Assembly (NCBI GenBank): GCA_021531615.1
Contig: JADYUE010000024.1
Coordinates: 1-35,545 of the forward strand
Source: Fusobacterium varium
Lineage (GTDB): Bacteria > Fusobacteriota > Fusobacteriia > Fusobacteriales > Fusobacteriaceae
Length of the DNA stretch: 35,545 nt
Direction: 5' to 3'
Shown here: positions 31,017 to 35,545 of the stretch, in pieces
How positions within the stretch are numbered: the stretch's first letter is position 1
Layout of the letters: each line of letters begins with the position of its first letter
The notes under the pieces: model-generated
Told to the model about the DNA's origin: nothing
What the model saw: the letters and a program-made list of their open reading frames with translations, nothing else
Database searches by the model: none
Translations under genes and position numbers: made by a program

Positions 31017-31130
31017 TAAATTATAGTTTAGTAGAGAAAAAAATTAAATATAAAAATTTATCTTGAAAAAATATTTAGGAATGTTATAATAATTTTTTAG
31101 AACATATATATTTATAAAGGAGAAAAGACA

Positions 31131-31562
31131 ATGGAAATCAATATAGTACTTATAATTGTAATAGCTATTATTGTAGGAGGGAGAATACTGTATAAATTTC
31201 AGCAGCATGAGAATAATTTTGATATAGATGATAAAATGTGTTTTTATTATAGATTTGCTGGAGATATAGAGTGGTTAAAAGTTCAATTAGAAAAATATAG
31301 ATTTGAATCATTAAAATATCTATTTTCGTGTAAAACTAAGGAGGAGTCAGATTTCTATATTGCAATAGGTGAGATTGAAAATGAAATTACAGTAAGTTTT
31401 TATGCAACAGAATTTAATTATTCTAAAAAGAATGGAGTATCTTTGTTAATAGAGAACTTAAAATTAAATGAGGATCAATATGAAGAGCTGATTGAAAGCA
31501 TGAAAGACACATATATGGAAGATAGAAAAAAAGATCATAATTTGATGGAAAAAAGTGCCTAA
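31131..31562 (+). CDS. Small membrane-anchored protein, function unknown
   Basis: 143 residues with a single N-terminal helix (IVLIIVIAIIVGGRILY) followed by a cytosolic domain of mixed alpha/beta pattern (DIEWLKVQLEKYRFESLKYLF, FYIAIGEIENEITVSFYATEF, LLIENLKLNEDQYEEL) with three Cys. No recognised family. The ribosome binding site AAAGGAG precedes the ATG. It has no visible terminator; the NhaC promoter follows within 19 bp. Confidence 0.7.
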   Translation: MEINIVLIIVIAIIVGGRILYKFQQHENNFDIDDKMCFYYRFAGDIEWLKVQLEKYRFESLKYLFSCKTKEESDFYIAIGEIENEITVSFYATEFNYSKKNGVSLLIENLKLNEDQYEELIESMKDTYMEDRKKDHNLMEKSA

Positions 31563-31580
31563 AATAAAAAGAAATTTTTA

Positions 31581-31609
31581 TTGACATTTATAACCATATA
31601 ACGTATATT
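31581..31609 (+). promoter_or_regulatory. Predicted promoter of the nhaC-family gene
   Basis: TTGACA (31581-31586), 17 bp, TATATT (31604-31609). Confidence 0.65.
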
Positions 31610-31654
31610 AATGTTTGATATAAATTAAAAACAAAGGGAGTTGATAGAAGAGAA

Positions 31655-33040
31655 ATGAAAAAGAAACAGGTAACACTTTTTTATGCACTGCTACCAGTAG
31701 TTTTCTTGGTAGTAACACTTTATTATTCTGTTCAAGTTGCAAAACTTGATGTGCATATTCCAATTTTTATCTCAGCTATTTTTGCAGCATTTGTAGCAAA
31801 AGTTTCTGGTTGTGCAACTTGGAATGAATTGGAAGACGGTGTCGTAGATACGATAAAGATGTCTATGAGAGCTATATTAATTCTAATGATAATTGGAATG
31901 GTTATTGGAAGTTGGATTTTATCAGGAGTAGTTCCAACAATGATATATTATGGACTAAAGATAATACACCCAACTGTATTTTTACCAGTTACTGTGGTTA
32001 TATGTTCAATAGTATCTATAGCTACAGGAAGTTCGTGGAGTACTGCATCCACGGTAGGAATTGCATTGGTAGGAATAGGAGAGGGATTAGGACTTCCTAG
32101 ACCAATAATAGCAGGGGCTATTATATCAGGAGCATATTTTGGAGATAAACTGTCCCCAATGTCTGATACAACAACATTAGCACCAGCTATGGCAGGCTCG
32201 AATCTGTTTGAACATATAAAACATATGCTATATACTACAGTACCAGCTTATACAATTACCCTTATTTCTTTTGTAATTTTAGGTTTGAAAAAAACATCAG
32301 GGGGAGAGGTTGATACTGCACAGATAAATGAAATACTAGATACTTTAGCTAAGGCTTTTAATATAAATCCATTTTTATTAATAATTCCTGTTTTTGTAAT
32401 AGGGATGGTAATAATGAAAGTTCCAGCAATACCAGGATTGTTTATAGGATCATTAATAGGGGCAATAACAGCAGTTTTTGCACAAGGAGCTAGTTTAAAA
32501 GAGGCTCTTTATTCACTACATTATGGTTATGTAGGTAATACAGGGATGCCAATGGTAGATGAGCTATTAACAAGAGGTGGATTGAACTCAATGATGTGGA
32601 CAGTTTCACTAATATTGTGTGCTATGACTTTTGGTGGAATTATGGAAAAATCAGGAATGTTAGGAAGAATAGCTCAAGAGATTTTGAAATTTGCTAACAC
32701 TGATGGAAAGTTGATTTTAGCTACTATACTTACACCTATATTTGTTAATAATGTAGCTGGAGATCAATATCTTTCAATAGTTATACCTGGAAGAATGTTT
32801 AAGGAAAGTTATGAAGAGAGAGGATTAGCTGCTAAAAACTTATCAAGAGCTTTAGAGGATTCAGGAACAATGTCATCACCACTTGTACCTTGGAACACTT
32901 GTGGAGCATTCATGATGAGTGCTTTAGGGGTAGGACCATGGGTTTATGTACCATATTGTTTCTTTAATCTTATTTCCCCAATACTATCTGTAATTTATGG
33001 ATTTACAGGATTTACAATAGAAAAAATAAAGAAAGATTAA
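31655..33040 (+). CDS. NhaC-family Na+/H+ antiporter
   Basis: Polytopic inner-membrane antiporter (about 12 helices, 461 residues) of the NhaC group, which includes Na+/H+ and malate-H+/Na+-lactate exchangers. Seen: SSWSTASTVGIALVGIG, IISGAYFGDKLSPMSDTTTLAPA (family signature), FVNNVAGDQYLSIVIPGRMF and SGTMSSPLVPWNTCGAFM. Which exchange it makes cannot be read from the sequence. It has its own promoter and ends at the bidirectional terminator at 33046. The ribosome binding site AAGGGAG lies further from the ATG than usual (about 14 nt). Confidence 0.9.
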   Translation: MKKKQVTLFYALLPVVFLVVTLYYSVQVAKLDVHIPIFISAIFAAFVAKVSGCATWNELEDGVVDTIKMSMRAILILMIIGMVIGSWILSGVVPTMIYYGLKIIHPTVFLPVTVVICSIVSIATGSSWSTASTVGIALVGIGEGLGLPRPIIAGAIISGAYFGDKLSPMSDTTTLAPAMAGSNLFEHIKHMLYTTVPAYTITLISFVILGLKKTSGGEVDTAQINEILDTLAKAFNINPFLLIIPVFVIGMVIMKVPAIPGLFIGSLIGAITAVFAQGASLKEALYSLHYGYVGNTGMPMVDELLTRGGLNSMMWTVSLILCAMTFGGIMEKSGMLGRIAQEILKFANTDGKLILATILTPIFVNNVAGDQYLSIVIPGRMFKESYEERGLAAKNLSRALEDSGTMSSPLVPWNTCGAFMMSALGVGPWVYVPYCFFNLISPILSVIYGFTGFTIEKIKKD

Positions 33041-33045
33041 CTATA

Positions 33046-33073
33046 AAAGAGCCGAGATTTTTCTCGGCTCTTT
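33046..33073. terminator. Bidirectional terminator between nhaC and murI
   Basis: A perfect 12-bp stem AAAGAGCCGAGA/TCTCGGCTCTTT with a 4-nt loop, T-runs on both strands. Serves both converging genes. Confidence 0.88.
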
Positions 33074-33078
33074 AAATA

Positions 33079-33870
33079 CTACTTTTCTACTTGATAAATA
33101 TTATCTATTTTAAACCCTAAAAATTTTTCAGCAACTTTTTTAAATTTTTCAATCTCACCACTTACAAAGAAATCAATTTTTCCTTTTTCAGTTGATGGAT
33201 TAAGAAGATTAAGTTTTTCTAAAGTTTTCTGTAACTCAATAGCAGTTTCCTTTGCTGGATCTACAATTGTTTTAGTAAATAACTTAGCTATATCTTCTCT
33301 AATAAGAGGATAATGAGTACATCCTAATACTACAGTATCCACAGTTTCAGGGAAAGCTGCTATATGATTTCTTAAAATCTCTTCTCTATTTTCATATGTT
33401 TCCCAAGAATTTTCTACCATAGGACATAATTCAGAGCAACCCTCTTGATATACTGTAATACCATTATCTAATTTTTTAATAGCATTAGCATAAGCATTTG
33501 ATTTAGCAGTAAAAGGAGTAGATAAAACTCCGATATTTTTACTTTTGCTTGCATTAATAGCTGATTTAGCTCCTGGATTTATAACCCCTATAACAGGAAT
33601 ATTGTATCTTTCATTGATTATCTCTAATGAAGCAGCAGTAGCTGTATTACAAGCTATAACCACAGCTTTACAATTATTAACTTTAAAAAATTCCATAATT
33701 TTTAGACATAATCTTTGTATATCTTCTAATGTTCTTTCTCCATATGGAGCATTTCCATTATCTCCATAGTAAAGAATATTTTCATTAGGTAAAGCATTGA
33801 TAATTTCCTTTAAAACAGTTGTTCCCCCAACACCAGAATCAAATACTCCAATGTTAAAATTATTGTTCAT
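33079..33870 (-). CDS. murI: Glutamate racemase
   Basis: Cofactor-independent L-Glu to D-Glu racemase supplying peptidoglycan synthesis. Seen: FDSGVGGTTVL (Asp11), YYGDNGNAPYG, catalytic IACNTATAA (Cys74) and LGCTHYPL (Cys184, His186). 263 residues. It starts 50 bp after the glutamate transporter gene gltS on the same strand; a G-rich ribosome binding site lies about 9 nt before the ATG. Likely one operon that imports and racemises glutamate. Confidence 0.96.
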   Translation of the reverse strand: MNNNFNIGVFDSGVGGTTVLKEIINALPNENILYYGDNGNAPYGERTLEDIQRLCLKIMEFFKVNNCKAVVIACNTATAASLEIINERYNIPVIGVINPGAKSAINASKSKNIGVLSTPFTAKSNAYANAIKKLDNGITVYQEGCSELCPMVENSWETYENREEILRNHIAAFPETVDTVVLGCTHYPLIREDIAKLFTKTIVDPAKETAIELQKTLEKLNLLNPSTEKGKIDFFVSGEIEKFKKVAEKFLGFKIDNIYQVEK

Positions 33871-33920
33871 AATTTAATTCCCCCCAATCAAGTATTTAAT
33901 TTATGTAGCTATTTTTAATA

Positions 33921-35138
33921 TTAAGAGAACATATTAATAAATATTGTAATTACAGCAGCATTTGTAAAGTCAATAAATAGTGCTCCAACTAGAGGTACTA
34001 TAAAGAATGCTTTTGTTGAGAATCCATTTACAGAAGTAAATGCTTCCATGTTTGCAATTGCAGTAGGAGTAGCTCCTAATCCAAATCCACAGTGTCCAGC
34101 AGCCATAACAGCAGCGTCATATTTTGTAGCAATAAATGGAAGTCTCATAACATTGTATGTTACAAAGTATGTATAAAGCATTACAAATACTGTTTGAATA
34201 GCAAGTATAACGATCATAGGAATAGCAAGTGCTGTAAGTTCCCAAAGTTTCATTGTCATAAGTGCCATTGATAAGAATATAGAAAGTGAAATATTACCAA
34301 CAACATCAATCTCTTTCATTGGAAGAGGTTTTTTCATTGAGTCACAAATATTTCTCATAAGTGCAGCAACTAACATTGGTCCAATATATGCAGGAAGAGA
34401 TAATCCACCTTTCATTAACCATTGAGTATGTGCTTTTACAAATGGTGGAATGAATGCTCCAATTCCCATAGCTACAGATATAGCAACTATAGCATATAAG
34501 ATTTTATCCTCAGTAATAGCTGAATCTTCTTTGTTAAGTTCATGAGTTTCAACTTCGCTTTCTTCACATTTTAAATTATGTTTTATCATAAGTCTTCTAG
34601 CAACTGGTCCACCTATTAAACATCCCATAACTAGTCCGAATGTAGCAGCAGCAATACCAGCTGTATCAGCTCCAGGAACACCTAAGTCAACAATAGTTTT
34701 ACCAAATGCTCCAGCAGTTCCATGTCCTCCAGTAAGAGGTACAGATCCAACTACAAGTCCAAATAGAGGATGTTGTCCCATAACTTGTGCCAATCCAACT
34801 CCAATAATATCTTGACAAATAACTAATACAGTAGCAACAGCTAAAAATATAGCAACTCCAATTCCCCCTTGAGCAAGAAGTTTAAGACTTGCCATAAATC
34901 CAACAGTGGTAAAGAATGCAATCATCAAGAAATTTTGAAGAGTCAAATCAAATGCAATAGAGAAAGCTCCTGTTTGACGTCCTATAAGAATAAAGATAGA
35001 AAAAATTAATCCACTTACTACTGGTGCAGGAATAAAGAATTTTTGTAAAACTGGGGATTTACTTTTAATCCATCTTCCTAACATTAGTAACACTACTGAT
35101 ATAGCAAGTGTTTCAGCCATACCTACTTTCATTTCCAT
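33921..35138 (-). CDS. gltS: Sodium/glutamate symporter
   Basis: Inner-membrane Na+-coupled glutamate importer of the ESS family (405 residues, about 12 helices in two inverted halves). Seen: PLTGGHGTAGAFG (first half signature, re-entrant loop), KYDAAVMAAGHCGFGLGATPTAIANM (second half) and FFIVPLVGALFIDFTNA at the end. The ATG follows AGGAGGTTC. First gene of the gltS-murI pair. Promoter at 35186-35213. Substrate specificity is by family. Confidence 0.94.
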   Translation of the reverse strand: MEMKVGMAETLAISVVLLMLGRWIKSKSPVLQKFFIPAPVVSGLIFSIFILIGRQTGAFSIAFDLTLQNFLMIAFFTTVGFMASLKLLAQGGIGVAIFLAVATVLVICQDIIGVGLAQVMGQHPLFGLVVGSVPLTGGHGTAGAFGKTIVDLGVPGADTAGIAAATFGLVMGCLIGGPVARRLMIKHNLKCEESEVETHELNKEDSAITEDKILYAIVAISVAMGIGAFIPPFVKAHTQWLMKGGLSLPAYIGPMLVAALMRNICDSMKKPLPMKEIDVVGNISLSIFLSMALMTMKLWELTALAIPMIVILAIQTVFVMLYTYFVTYNVMRLPFIATKYDAAVMAAGHCGFGLGATPTAIANMEAFTSVNGFSTKAFFIVPLVGALFIDFTNAAVITIFINMFS

Positions 35139-35185
35139 TTTTGAACCTCCTATGATCCTTTTGTCATGATACCCTATTAATATTA

Positions 35186-35213
35186 ATGATACTCTATATT
35201 TTTAAATAGTCAA
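35186..35213 (-). promoter_or_regulatory. Predicted promoter of gltS-murI
   Basis: On the minus strand TTGACT (35213-35208), 16 bp, TATCAT (35191-35186). A second TATCAT and a palindromic ATTAATATTAAT lie just downstream, which could be an operator. Confidence 0.5.
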
Positions 35214-35493
35214 TAGGAGTCATAATTAATTAAAATAATATTAATAATACAAAAAATATATATTGTCTATCATAGTAGGGTTTTCAAAAAAGAGATTTAA
35301 AAACTAAAAATAGATTTTTTTCGTAAAAAATATATTATTTTAGTTCGGTTAAACATAAAAATAGAACATAATCCCAAAAAAATATAAAATATCATTTTAA
35401 AACAAAATAAAAATATATTTTAATATATAAAAAATATATAAAAAATATAATAAAAAAATATCAGAAAAGAAAAAATAAGGGTGTATAATTTTT
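35214..35493. other. Very AT-rich intergenic stretch, no gene seen
   Basis: Nearly pure A/T upstream of gltS. I see no ORF with a ribosome binding site and no tRNA. Transcripts from a plus-strand promoter here would end at the hairpin at 35494. Confidence 0.4.
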
Positions 35494-35536
35494 GGTGTTG
35501 GTACTTAAAATGTATTAACACCTTTTTTACTTTTTT
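35494..35536 (+). terminator. Intrinsic terminator with no upstream gene
   Basis: An 11-bp stem GGTGTTGGTAC/GTATTAACACC (35494-35504, 35512-35522; two G-U pairs), 7-nt loop, then TTTTTTACTTTTTTG. It is oriented to the right, while the nearest upstream gene (gltS) points left, so it may end a small RNA or be an attenuator for a gene beyond the window. Confidence 0.7.
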
Positions 35537-35545
35537 GTAAAAAAA

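Overview
The window is AT-rich DNA from a Fusobacterium-like bacterium. The evidence is a FomA-type outer-membrane porin with a diderm signal peptide, several Sec or lipoprotein signals, and low-GC anaerobe genes (CitXG/CitC, HydF, FeoA-FeoA-FeoB, NhaC, GltS). The species cannot be fixed from the sequence. I see no rRNA, tRNA, CRISPR array or complete insertion sequence.

Layout. 1-2.8 kb (minus): a C-terminally truncated PepD dipeptidase behind a YfcC-family permease. 2.8-3.8 kb: a gene-free stretch holding three 124-bp repeats, each with a sigma-E-like promoter, closed by one intrinsic terminator; I read it as an array of small RNAs. 3.8-4.9 kb: the porin. 4.9-7.4 kb: a decaying accessory patch with three copies of a type I toxin-antitoxin module (one intact, two deleted), two ATPase remnants and a small exported protein. 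7.5-13.6 kb: coaX (minus), then an operon tmcAL - GPH symporter - comEC-like - M50 protease - YigZ. 13.8-16.8 kb (minus): lipoprotein - citC - citXG. 17-22.1 kb: accD-accA-pfkA, a coiled-coil protein, recR, hydF. 22.2-26.6 kb: a small secreted protein, then a tryptophan-type ABC importer (two binding proteins, permease, ATPase) behind a Trp-Trp-Trp leader peptide with a readable attenuator. 26.6-30.7 kb: a WYL-domain regulator and the feoA-feoA-feoB-Cys-rich ferrous iron operon. 30.7-31.1 kb: two palindromic elements. 31.1-35.1 kb: a small membrane-anchored protein, an NhaC antiporter, and gltS-murI on the minus strand, which couples glutamate uptake to D-glutamate production.

The three strongest non-coding signals are: (1) the sigma-E-type sRNA array upstream of the porin, with C-rich segments complementary to the porin ribosome binding site, recalling FoxI control of FomA in F. 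nucleatum; (2) a type I toxin-antitoxin family with a 22-residue hydrophobic toxin, in which toxin mRNA and antitoxin RNA are complementary both at the start of the toxin gene and in their terminator loops, plus two deletion derivatives; (3) leader-peptide attenuation of a trpXYZ-type transporter. All are read from sequence only; no expression data or database searches were available.
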